DNA of 64,000 bases from Desulfovibrio piger (GCF_900116045.1 NZ_LT630450.1:1307001-1371000); one strand, 5' to 3'; counted from the first letter of the stretch, positions 52,569-63,115 are shown. Notes: generated by a model not told the origin, from the letters alone. Program-made: numbers and translations.

Positions 52569-52937
52569 ATGGACGTCAACAAGGTTTTGCAGGAACTCAA
52601 GGCCCGCCCCGGCTTCACCGATCATGTGGGCATGATGCTGGTACACAACGGCGTGGTCCGCGGCTGGTCGCGCAAGGATCACGCGCCGGTCAGCTCCGTC
52701 ACCGTCAGCCATGACCAGGCCAAAATGGACGCCATCTGTCATGAGATGGAGCAGCGGCCCGGCATCTTCGCCATCGTGGCCCAGGCCAATGAAGGCGAAT
52801 TGCAGCCCGGTGACGACCTGCTCCTGCTGGTGGTGGCCGGTGACATCCGCGAGAACGTCAAAGCCACCTTTGCCGAGCTGCTGGACCGCATCAAGTCCGA
52901 AGCCGTCATCAAACAGGAGCACGGCCCGGAAGCCTAG
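52569..52937 (+). CDS. MoaE-like protein
   Basis: The 122-residue protein resembles the molybdopterin synthase catalytic subunit: 'HNGVVRGWSR', 'VTVSHDQAKMDAI', 'FAIVAQANEGELQPGDDLLLLVVAG' (shown by 'ANEGELQPGDDLLL') and 'IKSEAVIKQE', where two Lys residues sit in the active-site position. It is shorter than normal MoaE and moaD is not nearby. AAAGGAG precedes the ATG. Its function in cofactor synthesis is plausible but not certain. Confidence 0.7.
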   Translation: MDVNKVLQELKARPGFTDHVGMMLVHNGVVRGWSRKDHAPVSSVTVSHDQAKMDAICHEMEQRPGIFAIVAQANEGELQPGDDLLLLVVAGDIRENVKATFAELLDRIKSEAVIKQEHGPEA

Positions 52938-53446
52938 GGCCCGCACCGCTATCGGAGGAGGGGCCGCGCCGCAGGGCCGATGGCGACAGGTGCAGGCGCA
53001 CGATGGCCACCGCAGGGCCGGTCCGCGCGGCCGCAGCCCCTGCATCATCCCCGCCTGCGGCTGTGGCCGGTCCCCCGCGGGGCCCCTTCCCCTTCTTCCT
53101 CGCCCCGGCGTGTTCCGTAAAGCAGCGCTCCCGCGGCACGGCAGGCCCTCCCTGCCCGGGACGTTGACCGCCCGCCGGGGAAAGCCCCGGCGGCGTTTTG
53201 CACGGCCATCCCGTGCTTCCGGCAGGGGCAGCGGCGGCGTTTTCCCCCGCCCGTGAGGGCATTTTCCTCCCCCGGTGCATTGCCAAAGCCGTGTTTTGAC
53301 CTTACTTCTACGGCATGCGCGACCGTTTGTGACGCCCGGCCCCCGGTGCCGGGCCCTTTCACGCACGGCCAGTCCGGCTTTTTTCTGGATGCACGCGGCC
53401 GCGCGCCTGCCCCGGGGCAGGCCATCCCGCCAAACGAGGAGAACGC
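52938..53446. other. Intergenic region moaE-like gene to secA
   Basis: About 510 GC-rich bases. Besides the hairpin 53172-53199, a TTGACC (53297-53302) may be part of the secA promoter. No secM-like arrest peptide or gene is recognised. ORFs are GC shadows. Confidence 0.4.
53172..53199 (+). terminator. Candidate terminator between the moaE-like gene and secA
   Basis: A 9-bp perfect G/C stem (53172-53180 with 53185-53193) with a 4-base loop is followed by four T residues two bases later. It lies 235 bases after the upstream stop. Confidence 0.55.
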
Positions 53447-56038
<2,592 letters not shown>

Positions 56039-56062
56039 CCACCGCTCCTGACCATCACTGAC

Positions 56063-56100
56063 AAAAAAAGCGGGCCCCTCGTGAGGGGCCCGCTTTTTTT
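56063..56100. terminator. Bidirectional terminator after secA
   Basis: A perfect 11-bp stem (56070-56080 with 56083-56093) has a 2-base centre, seven A residues to the left and seven T residues to the right. Confidence 0.94.
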
Positions 56101-56548
56101 GCCGCCGGCGGAGGCCGTACGGCAGACAGGAGCAGACAGACAAAGATAACGGGCGGAAGGACGGCGGTGCGGGACGCTCCCGTCACGGGAGCCGGGCCGG
56201 ACGGACCGGGCCCGTGCACACGCCGGACCTGCCAAAGCGCCCCGGGGGAGGATGGCCTGCCCGGGGCCCCCTTTGCCCGGGCCGCTCAATGCAATTTTTT
56301 CAACTAAGTAAAGAAGATCAGCTCTCCCTCCCCAGAGGACGCTCGCCGCATGTGCCCGCGCTCATCTGAAAAAGCGCGCTGGGGCAAGGATGGGGCTTGG
56401 AGAAAGGGAACCCCTTCTCGCGCGGGCAGCGACCGAATGGCGGCCCGCAGGGCCGTGCCCGTTAGCGACGAAGGAGCTTTACGGGCATCGACAGCGAGAT
56501 GAGGGGCTTTCCTTCCCCCCAAAACAAGCCGGGACAGGTCAACAGGCC
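56101..56548. other. Intergenic region secA / PHP phosphoesterase
   Basis: About 450 bases. A short minus-strand frame (56304-56522) has an Arg/Ser/Ala-rich product and no ribosome site. The stretch also contains G/C-rich complementary blocks near 56415-56500, possibly a repeat remnant. I call no gene here. Confidence 0.4.
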
Positions 56549-57409
56549 CTAGCAGGGCAGGCCGCGCCGGGCGCGCATCTCGCGCAGGCCTTCCAGCACG
56601 CTGTAGGGCACGCGCAGGGAGCCGTAGCCCGTGCCCAGACGGATGCGGGGCTTGTTGGTGCCGTGATAGTCCGAGCCGCCGCTGACGCCCAGGCCGTAAC
56701 GCCGGGCCAGCTCCAGGCAGCGCCGGGAGGCGGCCTCGGAGTGTTCGCTGTGATAGGCCTCGATGGCGGTGAGCCCGCAGGGCAGGAGGCGTTCGATGAA
56801 GGCCTCCAGCCAGCCGTCAGGCAGTTTCTGCAACATGGGATGGGCCAGGCAGACCGTGGCCCCCAGCGAGGAAAGGACGCCCACGGCCTCTTCGGGCTGC
56901 AGGACCTCCTTGGGCAGATAGGCCCGGCCGTAATAGCCCAGATATTCCCTGAAGGCCTCGCTGACGTCCTTCACATAGCCCTTGCGGACCAGCACGGCGG
57001 CGATGTGCGGGCGCCCCACGCTCTCGCCGCGGGCCTCGTGCAGCACCTCATCGAGCGTGATCTCCACACCCAGGCCCTGGAGCTTTTCCACGATGCGGAT
57101 ATTGCGCTCGCTGCGCTTGCCGCGCAGATACTTGAGCCTGTCCTGCAGGGGCGCCAGGTCCCGGGGCAGCCACAGGCCGAGCACATGCATCTCGCCCAGC
57201 TCCGTACTGGTCGACAGTTCGCATCCACGCACGAATTCCAGCCCCAGCTCCCGGGCCGCGGCCTCGGCTTCGTCCAGACCGGAGACCGTGTCGTGATCGG
57301 TCACCGCCACTGCCGCCAGCCCCTGGGCATGGGCATTGCGCACGAGCTGCCCGGGGCTGTCCGTTCCGTCAGAAGCCTGTGAATGCGTATGTAAATCAAT
57401 GAATTGCAT
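56549..57409 (-). CDS. PHP-family phosphoesterase (RNase AM/YciV-like)
   Basis: The 286-residue PHP protein has 'DLHTHSQASDGTDSP', 'VTDHDTVSGLDEA', 'RGCELST', 'GRPHIAAVLV', 'CLAHPM' and 'SGGSDYHG', which are the metal-binding histidine/aspartate blocks of the YciV/TrpH branch. This branch includes 5'-3' exoribonucleases and 3',5'-nucleotide phosphatases. The chosen start 'MQFIDLH' (57409) has a GGAT-type site; an ATG four codons earlier (57421) has none. It is divergent from the Trm112-like gene. Confidence 0.88.
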   Translation of the reverse strand: MQFIDLHTHSQASDGTDSPGQLVRNAHAQGLAAVAVTDHDTVSGLDEAEAAARELGLEFVRGCELSTSTELGEMHVLGLWLPRDLAPLQDRLKYLRGKRSERNIRIVEKLQGLGVEITLDEVLHEARGESVGRPHIAAVLVRKGYVKDVSEAFREYLGYYGRAYLPKEVLQPEEAVGVLSSLGATVCLAHPMLQKLPDGWLEAFIERLLPCGLTAIEAYHSEHSEAASRRCLELARRYGLGVSGGSDYHGTNKPRIRLGTGYGSLRVPYSVLEGLREMRARRGLPC

Positions 57410-57629
57410 GCTTTCATCCATGATAGTTATCTTTTTCTTTTCAAGTAAACTACGACTTTATGAAAAAAAAGCAAGCCGCTCACCGCTGCCGCAAGATAGG
57501 CGCTGCCCCGCAGGTCACGCTTTCCGGCAGGCGTTCCCGGCAGCTTTGGCTTGAAGAACAGACAGCAACACGCTATGCTTTTGCCCTCGAAAAACAGGGA
57601 GGCACCGCCCCCCAAGACAAGGAAACATC

Positions 57630-57833
57630 ATGATGAACACACAGGAATTGCTGCAGATCCTGGCCTGCCCCCGCTGCATGGGCTCCCTGGAGCCCCTGCC
57701 TTCCGCCGGGCATGCCGAAGGTCTGGCCTGCCCGGCCTGCAACGTGGTCTATCCCGTGCGTGACGATATCCCCATCATGCTGGTGGACGCCGCTGTGGAG
57801 CGCGCCCGCTGGGATGAGGAACACAAGGGGTAG
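57630..57833 (+). CDS. Trm112/YcaR-like small zinc protein
   Basis: The 67-residue protein has two Cys pairs ('CPRCMGSL' and 'CPACNVVYPVRDDIPIML', the second shown by 'CPACNVVYPV'), the zinc-ribbon layout of Trm112/YcaR-type proteins. These often sit near tRNA or lipid A enzymes; here it is followed by a YfcE-like phosphoesterase after 8 bases. AAGGAAA precedes the ATG. It is the first of three genes in one operon. Confidence 0.85.
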   Translation: MMNTQELLQILACPRCMGSLEPLPSAGHAEGLACPACNVVYPVRDDIPIMLVDAAVERARWDEEHKG

Positions 57834-57841
57834 GGCCGCCC

Positions 57842-58423
57842 ATGCGTCTGCTCATCGCTTCCGACCTGCACGGCTCGCTGGACAGTCTGCGCTTCCTCTG
57901 CGACACGGCCCGACGGCTGGCGCCCGACATGCTGGTGCTGCTGGGCGACCTGGTCTATCACGGCCCGCGCAACCCCCTGCCCGGCGGCTATGATACCCGC
58001 GCCGTGCTGGATGAACTGGACCGCCTGAACCACCTCCCCTGCCCGGTCACCGCCGTGCGCGGCAACTGTGATGCCGAGGTGGACATCATGCTCACGCCTT
58101 TCGCCGTCTCGGAAAACGCCTGGATAGAAGCCGATGCCCTGCGCATCTTCGCCAGCCACGGCCACCGCCTGCCGGAAAACCCGCCCCTGCCGGGCTTTGC
58201 CCCGGGCACGGTCATCCTGCGCGGCCATACCCACATCCCGCGCGGCGAGAGCCTGGACGGCCTGCACTTCTGGAACCCCGGCTCCCTCAGCCTGCCCAAG
58301 GGCGGTTCCCCCCGCAGTTACGGCCTGTACGAGGACGGCTGCTTCCACGTTTACGACATGGAAGGCAGGGAAGTGCTGCGCCACTGGCCCCGCCAGAACT
58401 GGTCCCATCAGGCGGGCCGATGA
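57842..58423 (+). CDS. yfcE: YfcE-type metallophosphoesterase
   Basis: The 193-residue phosphodiesterase has 'SDLHGSLDSL', 'LLGDLVYHGPRNPL', 'VRGNCDAEVD', 'FASHGHRL' and 'RGHTHIPRGESL'. These are the calcineurin-like metal-binding blocks, and the 'YHGPRN' segment is typical of YfcE. The in vivo substrate is unknown. It overlaps the Maf gene by ATGA and starts 8 bases after the Trm112-like gene. Confidence 0.92.
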   Translation: MRLLIASDLHGSLDSLRFLCDTARRLAPDMLVLLGDLVYHGPRNPLPGGYDTRAVLDELDRLNHLPCPVTAVRGNCDAEVDIMLTPFAVSENAWIEADALRIFASHGHRLPENPPLPGFAPGTVILRGHTHIPRGESLDGLHFWNPGSLSLPKGGSPRSYGLYEDGCFHVYDMEGREVLRHWPRQNWSHQAGR

Positions 58424-59052
58424 ACGCGGTCCCGCTCCGGCCCCTCTTCGTCCTGCGGCCCGGCATCCGTCTGGTGCTGGCCTCCGCCTCGCCGCGACGC
58501 CGCCAGTTCATGGACGAATGGGGCCTGCCCTATACCGTCGTCCGTCCCGCGGGGGTGGAGCCGCGCCCCGGACACGGGGAATCGCCCGCCGCCTACGCCC
58601 TCCGCGCCGCCACGGCCAAGGCGCGGGCCGTGGCCGCCTCGGCGGATGCCGGGGCTGACGGCCTGATCCTGGCCGCCGACACCGTGGTGGCCCTGGACAG
58701 CGACATCCTGGGCAAGCCCGCCGATGACACGGACGCCCTGGACATGCTGCGGCGCCTTTCCGGCCGGAGGCACGAGGTCATCACCGGCGTCTGCTGCCTT
58801 TTCCCTGACGGGAGCAGCGCGGGCTTTGCCGATACCAGCGCCGTCCGCTTCCACGCCTGGCCGGACGACGTGCTCCGCGCCTATGTGCGCAGCGGCGAAC
58901 CGGCCGACAAGGCCGGGGCCTATGCCATCCAGGGCCAGGGGGCCTTTCTGGTGGAAAGCGTGCACGGTTCCTGGTCCACGGTGGTGGGCCTGCCGGTGAG
59001 CCGTCTGGCCGCCCTGCTGCTGGAAGGGGGCTGGATGCGCTCCGAGGCCTGA
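58420..59052 (+). CDS. Maf-like nucleotide pyrophosphatase
   Basis: The 210-residue protein has 'LVLASASPRRRQFM', 'LAADTVVALDSDILGKP', 'GRRHEVITGVC' and 'DKAGAYAIQGQGAFLV', the Maf/YhdE signatures. These enzymes remove dTTP/UTP or modified nucleotides. It is coupled to yfcE by a 4-base overlap. A hairpin terminator at 59082-59109 follows. Confidence 0.92.
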   Translation: MNAVPLRPLFVLRPGIRLVLASASPRRRQFMDEWGLPYTVVRPAGVEPRPGHGESPAAYALRAATAKARAVAASADAGADGLILAADTVVALDSDILGKPADDTDALDMLRRLSGRRHEVITGVCCLFPDGSSAGFADTSAVRFHAWPDDVLRAYVRSGEPADKAGAYAIQGQGAFLVESVHGSWSTVVGLPVSRLAALLLEGGWMRSEA

Positions 59053-59081
59053 TCCCTTCCGTTTCCCCATCCTGCTTTCCC

Positions 59082-59109
59082 GGGCGGTCTCGTCGTAAGG
59101 CCGCCCTTT
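59082..59109 (+). terminator. Terminator after the Maf gene
   Basis: A 6-bp G/C stem (59082-59087 with 59101-59106) has a 13-base loop and three T residues directly after it, with more T residues further on. It is modest. Confidence 0.55.
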
Positions 59110-59204
59110 CCTTTTCGCCTGTCCGCTGTCCGCCACGCCGGGGCCACTGCCGCCGGCCCGGGCGTCCTGCCCCGAAAAATGCCCCCTGTCCCTGGGGAAC
59201 GGAA

Positions 59205-59222
59205 AAATTTTTTAAAAAATTT
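59205..59222. repeat. 18-bp A/T palindrome
   Basis: AAATTTTTTAAAAAATTT is perfectly palindromic and made only of A-tracts and T-tracts in a GC-rich genome. It is probably intrinsically curved and is a candidate upstream element or nucleoid-protein site for acs. Confidence 0.45.
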
Positions 59223-59457
59223 CATAAAAAACAGGCCGTGATTGAGATTTATTTCACGATCTCTCATCCCCGTGCACAACGGCGCCTGCTGCCGTTTCGC
59301 GGCGGCAGCTTTCCCCACCTTGTCCTTTTTTTCTCCACAATGACTGGTAGCACAAACAGTTTTCTGGCCCTTGACGCCCGTAAAAAATCACTTTACGCCG
59401 GTAGCATGGATGATTTTCCACTGTTGTCTGCAGTCTTAAGCTTATGGAGTTGCCATC

Positions 59458-61500
59458 ATGTCCCAGGAACGGATTACCACTCTCTTAACCGAGAAGCGTA
59501 GCTACCTCCCCCCCGAGCACGGCAAATCGTCCGCGTGGATCTGCGGTCAGGACGAAGCCGACGCCATCTGCCGGCGAGCTCTGGAAGACCCCAATGACTT
59601 CTGGGGTGCACGCGCATCGCAGCTGATCCACTGGTTCAAGCGCTGGGACAAGGTACTGGAGGCCGACGAAGCGCGGCACAAGTACAGATGGTTCACCGGC
59701 GCCAAGCTCAACGCCGCCTTCAACTGCATCGACCGCCACCTCATCTCCGGCCGCCGCAACAAGGCCGCCCTCATCTGGCAGGGCGAAAAAGAAATGGACG
59801 TGCGCTGCTTCACCTACCAGATGCTCTATACCGAGGTCTGCCGTGTGGCCCACGCCCTGAGCTCCCTGCACATCAACAAGGGCGACCGTGTGGCCCTGTA
59901 CATGCCCATGATCCCCGAGCTGGTCATCGCCATGCTGGCCTGCGCGCGCATCGGCGCCATCCATACGGCCATCTTCTCCGGCTATGCCGAGGGCGGCGTG
60001 CGCAGCCGTATCCAGGGCTCCAAGGCCAAGGTCGTCATCACCGCCGATGCCGCCATCCGCGCCGGCAAGATCAAGCCCCTCAAGGCCAACCTGGACCCCA
60101 TCCTGGAAAAGTGCCCCTCCGTGGCCCACGTTGTGGTGGTGAACCACGCCGACCTCTACGACGTGAAGATGACCCCCAACCGCGACATCTGGTGGCATGA
60201 CCTCATCGAGGACTTCACCCTGGACGTGGACTTTCCCTGCGAGCCCATGGACGCCAACGACACGCTCTTCCTGCTGCATACCAGCGGCAGCACCGGCAAG
60301 CCCACGGGCATCATGCACTCCACGGGCGGCTACCTGACCTATGCGGCGCATACCACGCAATGGGTCTTCGACATGCGCGACGACGACGTCTACTGGTGCA
60401 CGGCCGACATGGGCTGGATCACCGGCCATACCTACGGCGTGTACGGGCCGCTGGCCCTGGGCGCCACGGTGGTGATGTTCGAGGGCGTGCCCACATGGCC
60501 CAAGCCCGACCGCTACTGGCGCATCGTGGAAAAATTCCGCGTCAACATCCTCTACACGGCCCCCACGGTCATCCGCTCCCTCATGCGCCTGGGCGAAGCC
60601 TGGGCCGAGCGCTATGACCTGCGCACCCTGCGCATCCTGGGCTCCGTGGGCGAACCCATCAACCCCGAGGCCTGGCACTGGTACCACAAGAACATCGGCG
60701 GCAGCGAGCTGCCCATCGTGGACACCTGGTGGCAGACCGAGACCGGCGGCGCCATGATCAGCCCCCTGCCCTACGCCACCAAGCTCAAGCCCGGCTCGGC
60801 ATCGCGGCCCCTGCCCGGCATCGACGCGGCCGTCATGGGCGGCAGCGCCACCCGCGACGGGGAAGACGGCGACGGCTCCGCCCGCAGCGGCCATCTGGTC
60901 ATCCGCAGGCCCTGGCCCGGCATGATGCAGGGCGTGTACAACGACGAGGAAAAATACCAGTCCTACTTCTCGCGCTTCGGCTGCTACGAGTCCGGCGACG
61001 GCGCCGAGGTGGACGAGGACGGCTACTTCTGGATCCTGGGCCGCGTGGACGATTCCATCAACGTTTCCGGCCACCGTCTCTCCACCGCCGAGATCGAGGC
61101 CGTGCTGGCCTCCTGCCCCGAAGTGGCGGAAGCCGCCGTGGTGCCCATGCCCCATGCCCTCAAGGGCGAAGGCATCTACGCCTATGTCGTCACCCGTGAC
61201 GAAGTGCCCTGGAGCGACGACGTGCGCAAGAAGCTGCGCGACACCGTGCGCCGCGACATCGGCGCCCTGGCCTCTCCCGAATACATCCAGTTCGTGGAGG
61301 CCATGCCCAAGACCTGTTCCGGCAAGGTCATCCGCCGCATGCTGCGCAAGATCGCGGGCAACGTCTACGACGACCTGGGCGATACCACGGCCCTGGCCAA
61401 GCCCGACGTGCTCGACCACATCATCATCGGCCACCGCAACCTGCTGCAGGGCCAGCACGAGACGGCCAACCTGCCCGATGAGGACCAGCCCAAGGAATAG
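59458..61500 (+). CDS. acs: Acetyl-CoA synthetase (AMP-forming)
   Basis: Acs activates acetate to acetyl-CoA. The 680-residue protein has 'TSGSTGKPTGIMHSTGGYL', 'DTWWQTETGG' (active-site Trp), 'GRVDDSINVSGHRLSTAEIE' and 'TCSGKVIRRMLRKI', where the lysine is the acetylation-control site in well-studied Acs. The ATG at 59458 has GGAG 9 bases upstream. It is monocistronic with a T-rich terminator. It may use acetate from acetaldehyde or sulfate-reduction end products. Confidence 0.97.
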   Translation: MSQERITTLLTEKRSYLPPEHGKSSAWICGQDEADAICRRALEDPNDFWGARASQLIHWFKRWDKVLEADEARHKYRWFTGAKLNAAFNCIDRHLISGRRNKAALIWQGEKEMDVRCFTYQMLYTEVCRVAHALSSLHINKGDRVALYMPMIPELVIAMLACARIGAIHTAIFSGYAEGGVRSRIQGSKAKVVITADAAIRAGKIKPLKANLDPILEKCPSVAHVVVVNHADLYDVKMTPNRDIWWHDLIEDFTLDVDFPCEPMDANDTLFLLHTSGSTGKPTGIMHSTGGYLTYAAHTTQWVFDMRDDDVYWCTADMGWITGHTYGVYGPLALGATVVMFEGVPTWPKPDRYWRIVEKFRVNILYTAPTVIRSLMRLGEAWAERYDLRTLRILGSVGEPINPEAWHWYHKNIGGSELPIVDTWWQTETGGAMISPLPYATKLKPGSASRPLPGIDAAVMGGSATRDGEDGDGSARSGHLVIRRPWPGMMQGVYNDEEKYQSYFSRFGCYESGDGAEVDEDGYFWILGRVDDSINVSGHRLSTAEIEAVLASCPEVAEAAVVPMPHALKGEGIYAYVVTRDEVPWSDDVRKKLRDTVRRDIGALASPEYIQFVEAMPKTCSGKVIRRMLRKIAGNVYDDLGDTTALAKPDVLDHIIIGHRNLLQGQHETANLPDEDQPKE

Positions 61501-61520
61501 GTCCTCCTCCGCTCCCCGAC

Positions 61521-61556
61521 AAAAAAGACCATCCGCTGCGGGTGGTCTTTTTTTTT
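61521..61556 (+). terminator. Intrinsic terminator of acs
   Basis: An 8-bp stem with one G-U pair (61527-61534 with 61540-61547) is flanked by six A residues on the left and followed by nine T residues. Confidence 0.9.
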
Positions 61557-61632
61557 GCCCGCGGTCCTCCTGCAGGATGCCTTCCCCTTGCGGAGCGGCC
61601 GGCCCCCCAGGCCGCGACGGCCGCCCCGGGGT

Positions 61633-61929
61633 TCAGGCATCGCTGTCGCGTCCCTCCGCACGCGTCTCCCGCAGCATGCGCCAGAACTGGCGGCACTCCT
61701 CGGGATAGGAGGCCAGCAGGAAACACAGGGCCAGGATCACCAGCGCCAGCAGACACAGGGCCAGACAGACGATCTGGGCCAGGGCCAGCAGGGCCGCCAG
61801 GGCCGCCAGCAGGCCCGTCCCCCCCATGACCAGACGCCGGATGCCTCCGGCCAGCAGGGCCCGCCACCGGGGGATGCCTGCCACCGGGGCGGCGGGCAGG
61901 GCCGTTCTCCTGTCGGAAGGACGCTCCAT
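61633..61929 (-). CDS. Small membrane protein, unknown, near the iron locus
   Basis: The 98-residue protein has two nearly continuous hydrophobic segments (about 33-72) after a basic N terminus and a charged C terminus. No family is recognised. The start has AAGGATCG upstream. It lies 10 bases after a second small membrane-protein gene, so the two are probably cotranscribed from the promoter beside the Fur box. Confidence 0.65.
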   Translation of the reverse strand: MERPSDRRTALPAAPVAGIPRWRALLAGGIRRLVMGGTGLLAALAALLALAQIVCLALCLLALVILALCFLLASYPEECRQFWRMLRETRAEGRDSDA

Positions 61930-61939
61930 GCGACGATCC

Positions 61940-62161
61940 TTACAGGGCCTTGCGGCGTTTCCAGACGTGATCGGCCAGCAGGGCGCTGAACACGGCGCCG
62001 GTCAGCACATGGGCCGTTTTGTTGCCGGCAAGGCCCAGCACCACCGACGCGCCCAGCGCCCCCAGCATGATGCGCATGGCCAGTTTGCGCCCGCTGAGCT
62101 TTCTGGTCGCGGGCCGTGCGGGGGCAGTCAGGCTCCCTGTGGCGAGACAGACTTCTTCCAT
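61940..62161 (-). CDS. Small membrane protein (C-terminal HMA2-type tail)
   Basis: The 73-residue protein has two hydrophobic segments ('RIMLGALGASVVLGLAG' and 'VLTGAVFSALLADHVW') around a 'NKTAHVLTG' turn. This resembles the C-terminal part of small HMA2-type proteins that accompany iron P-type ATPases, but the match is by eye. AAAGGAG precedes the ATG. Its upstream region holds a Fur box 70 bases away and a -35/-10 pair reading toward it. Confidence 0.7.
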   Translation of the reverse strand: MEEVCLATGSLTAPARPATRKLSGRKLAMRIMLGALGASVVLGLAGNKTAHVLTGAVFSALLADHVWKRRKAL

Positions 62162-62194
62162 ACTGAAACTCCTTTGATAAGAGATTAAAATAAA

Positions 62195-62222
62195 AGGATA
62201 AAAATTTTTACATGGCCATCAA
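62195..62222 (-). promoter_or_regulatory. Promoter of the small membrane-protein pair
   Basis: On the minus strand TTGATG (62222-62217) is followed after 16 bases by TATCCT (62200-62195); each matches its consensus in four of six bases. It is 9 bases from the Fur box. Confidence 0.5.
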
Positions 62223-62230
62223 AAGAAAAA

Positions 62231-62247
62231 ATGAAAGTGATTTTCTT
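62231..62247. promoter_or_regulatory. Fur box between the divergent iron genes
   Basis: The site is ATGAAAGTGATTTTCTT. It matches 14 of 16 defined positions of the Desulfovibrio Fur consensus WTGAAAATNATTTTCAW. It lies between the promoter of the small membrane proteins and the -35 box facing feoA, so one Fur dimer could control both directions. Confidence 0.7.
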
Positions 62248-62252
62248 TTTTC

Positions 62253-62258
62253 TTGACA
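62253..62258 (+). promoter_or_regulatory. -35 box of the ancestral feoA promoter, cut off by the IS
   Basis: A perfect TTGACA lies 5 bases after the Fur box and 10 bases before the IS5 end. If the IS and one CTAG copy are removed, the base pairs at 17 spacing read CATGCT (63123-63128), a weak -10. Confidence 0.5.
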
Positions 62259-62264
62259 CTCATC

Positions 62265-62268
62265 CTAG
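62265..62268 (+). repeat. Target-site duplication, left copy (CTAG)
   Basis: CTAG directly adjoins the element; the same four bases follow its right end at 63112-63115. Confidence 0.8.
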
Positions 62269-62269
62269 A

Positions 62270-62284
62270 TAGTGTCTACACGAG
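62270..62284 (+). repeat. Left terminal inverted repeat of the IS
   Basis: TAGTGTCTACACGAG, identical to the reverse complement of the right end. Confidence 0.92.
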
Positions 62285-62285
62285 T

Positions 62286-62657
62286 TTAAGTTAATACCTT
62301 AAGCCATATCGCTATACAGCGTATTTGTGCAGCAGCCTCAAATGAAGTGAGCATCTTCGCATATCTTGTAGCGATACCGCGCCACCGTTTGAGATGGAGA
62401 AAAGCATTCTCCACCAAGTGCCTCACTCGATAGAGGCTCTTATCATACCAACGTTGCGTCTTACGATTCCTTTTGGGGGGAATAACAATTTCGCAACCAG
62501 TCTCAGTTGCTTTATCTATGAGCTCATTGCTGTCATATCCGCGATCCGCCAACAAACATTGAGCGGTAATACCGTCAATCAAGGCTACGGCTTGTGTGCA
62601 ATCCGCTGTGGTACCAGCTGTAACAGCAACTCTGACCGGCATACCATGCGCATCCAC
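62286..62657 (-). CDS. IS5-family transposase, second frame (orfB)
   Basis: This frame has the rest of the DDE domain: 'QCLLADRGYDSNELID' (second Asp) and 'RVRHLVENAFLHLKRWRG' (catalytic Glu). The first Met in the frame is at 62657, but it is probably reached only through the -1 shift at 62682-62690, from where the frame is open. The stop is at 62286, just inside the left end. Confidence 0.85.
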   Translation of the reverse strand: MDAHGMPVRVAVTAGTTADCTQAVALIDGITAQCLLADRGYDSNELIDKATETGCEIVIPPKRNRKTQRWYDKSLYRVRHLVENAFLHLKRWRGIATRYAKMLTSFEAAAQIRCIAIWLKVLT

Positions 62658-63052
62658 GGCCAGGTGTATTTTACTGTTGAGCCCCCTTTTGTGCGGCCCA
62701 TACCCTGATTACCGCCTCTAGCCCCTGCCGCATGGGGGTGGACTTTGCAATGGCTGGCATCGATCATCAACCATTCAAAATCTGGCTCATCAATCAATAT
62801 TTCAAGGAGTTTTTCCCATACTCGTTTGTCTCGCCAACGAATAAAGCGTTGATGAACGGTTCCCCATTTGCCATATTCCGGTGGCAGGTCTCGCCACGGC
62901 GCACCAGTACGCAATATCCAGAAGACGGCATTGATAAAGAGGCGATTATCCTTTGCTACACCTCCCCATTGCCCGCTTTGCCCAGGTAGATGAGGTTCCA
63001 ATAAGGCCCACGCAGCATCCGAAATGTCATGGCGGCGTTGAGGATTCGTCAT
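62585..63052 (-). CDS. IS5-family transposase, first frame (orfA)
   Basis: The frame gives the N-terminal part of the transposase: 'ISDAAWALLEPHLPGQ', 'FWILRTGAPWRDLP', 'FEWLMIDASHCKVHPHAAGA' (shown by 'LMIDASHCKVHPH'), where the first catalytic Asp lies. AAGGATGTGCTT precedes the ATG. Translation must shift by -1 at an A4G5 run (62682-62690) to reach orfB. The sequence after that run in this frame is not transposase-like. Confidence 0.88.
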   Translation of the reverse strand: MTNPQRRHDISDAAWALLEPHLPGQSGQWGGVAKDNRLFINAVFWILRTGAPWRDLPPEYGKWGTVHQRFIRWRDKRVWEKLLEILIDEPDFEWLMIDASHCKVHPHAAGARGGNQGMGRTKGGSTVKYTWPWMRMVCRSELLLQLVPQRIAHKP

Positions 63053-63062
63053 AAGCACATCC

Positions 63063-63091
63063 TTGCAGAATTGATGCACTCCTCATAATAT
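63063..63091 (+). promoter_or_regulatory. Possible outward promoter at the right IS end
   Basis: TTGCAG (63063-63068) and TAATAT (63086-63091) are separated by exactly 17 bases and read out of the IS toward feoA. The -35 is weak (three of six) and the -10 fair (four of six). Confidence 0.35.
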
Positions 63092-63095
63092 AAAT

Positions 63096-63110
63096 CTCGT
63101 GTAGACACTA
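63096..63110 (-). repeat. Right terminal inverted repeat of the IS
   Basis: The complement of TAGTGTCTACACGAG; the end of the transposase upstream region. Confidence 0.92.
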
Positions 63111-63111
63111 C

Positions 63112-63115
63112 CTAG
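63112..63115 (+). repeat. Target-site duplication, right copy (CTAG)
   Basis: Matches the left copy; consistent with an IS5-type insertion that has not recombined. Confidence 0.8.

Larger units (their letters stand above)
59053..59457. other. Upstream region of acs
   Basis: The 405 bases hold the Maf terminator, an AT island with an 18-bp palindrome (59205-59222), an inverted repeat CGTGA-N12-TCACG near 59237-59258, and TTGACG (59371-59376), a possible -35 box. A ribosome site (TGGAG) precedes acs. No gene is seen. Confidence 0.45.
62269..63111 (-). mobile_element. IS5-family insertion sequence (IS427-like), 843 bp, intact
   Basis: The element has 15-bp perfect inverted ends (TAGTGTCTACACGAG, 62270-62284 and 63096-63110), one base further on each side, and a 4-bp target duplication CTAG (62265-62268 and 63112-63115). 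It codes for a transposase on the minus strand split between two frames. Size, ends and target site fit the IS427 group of IS5. No disruption is visible, so it could be active. It interrupts the feoA promoter region. Confidence 0.93.

Noticed and set aside
56304..56522. 72-codon minus-strand frame after secA
   Set aside because: No ribosome site and low-complexity Arg/Ser/Ala-rich product.
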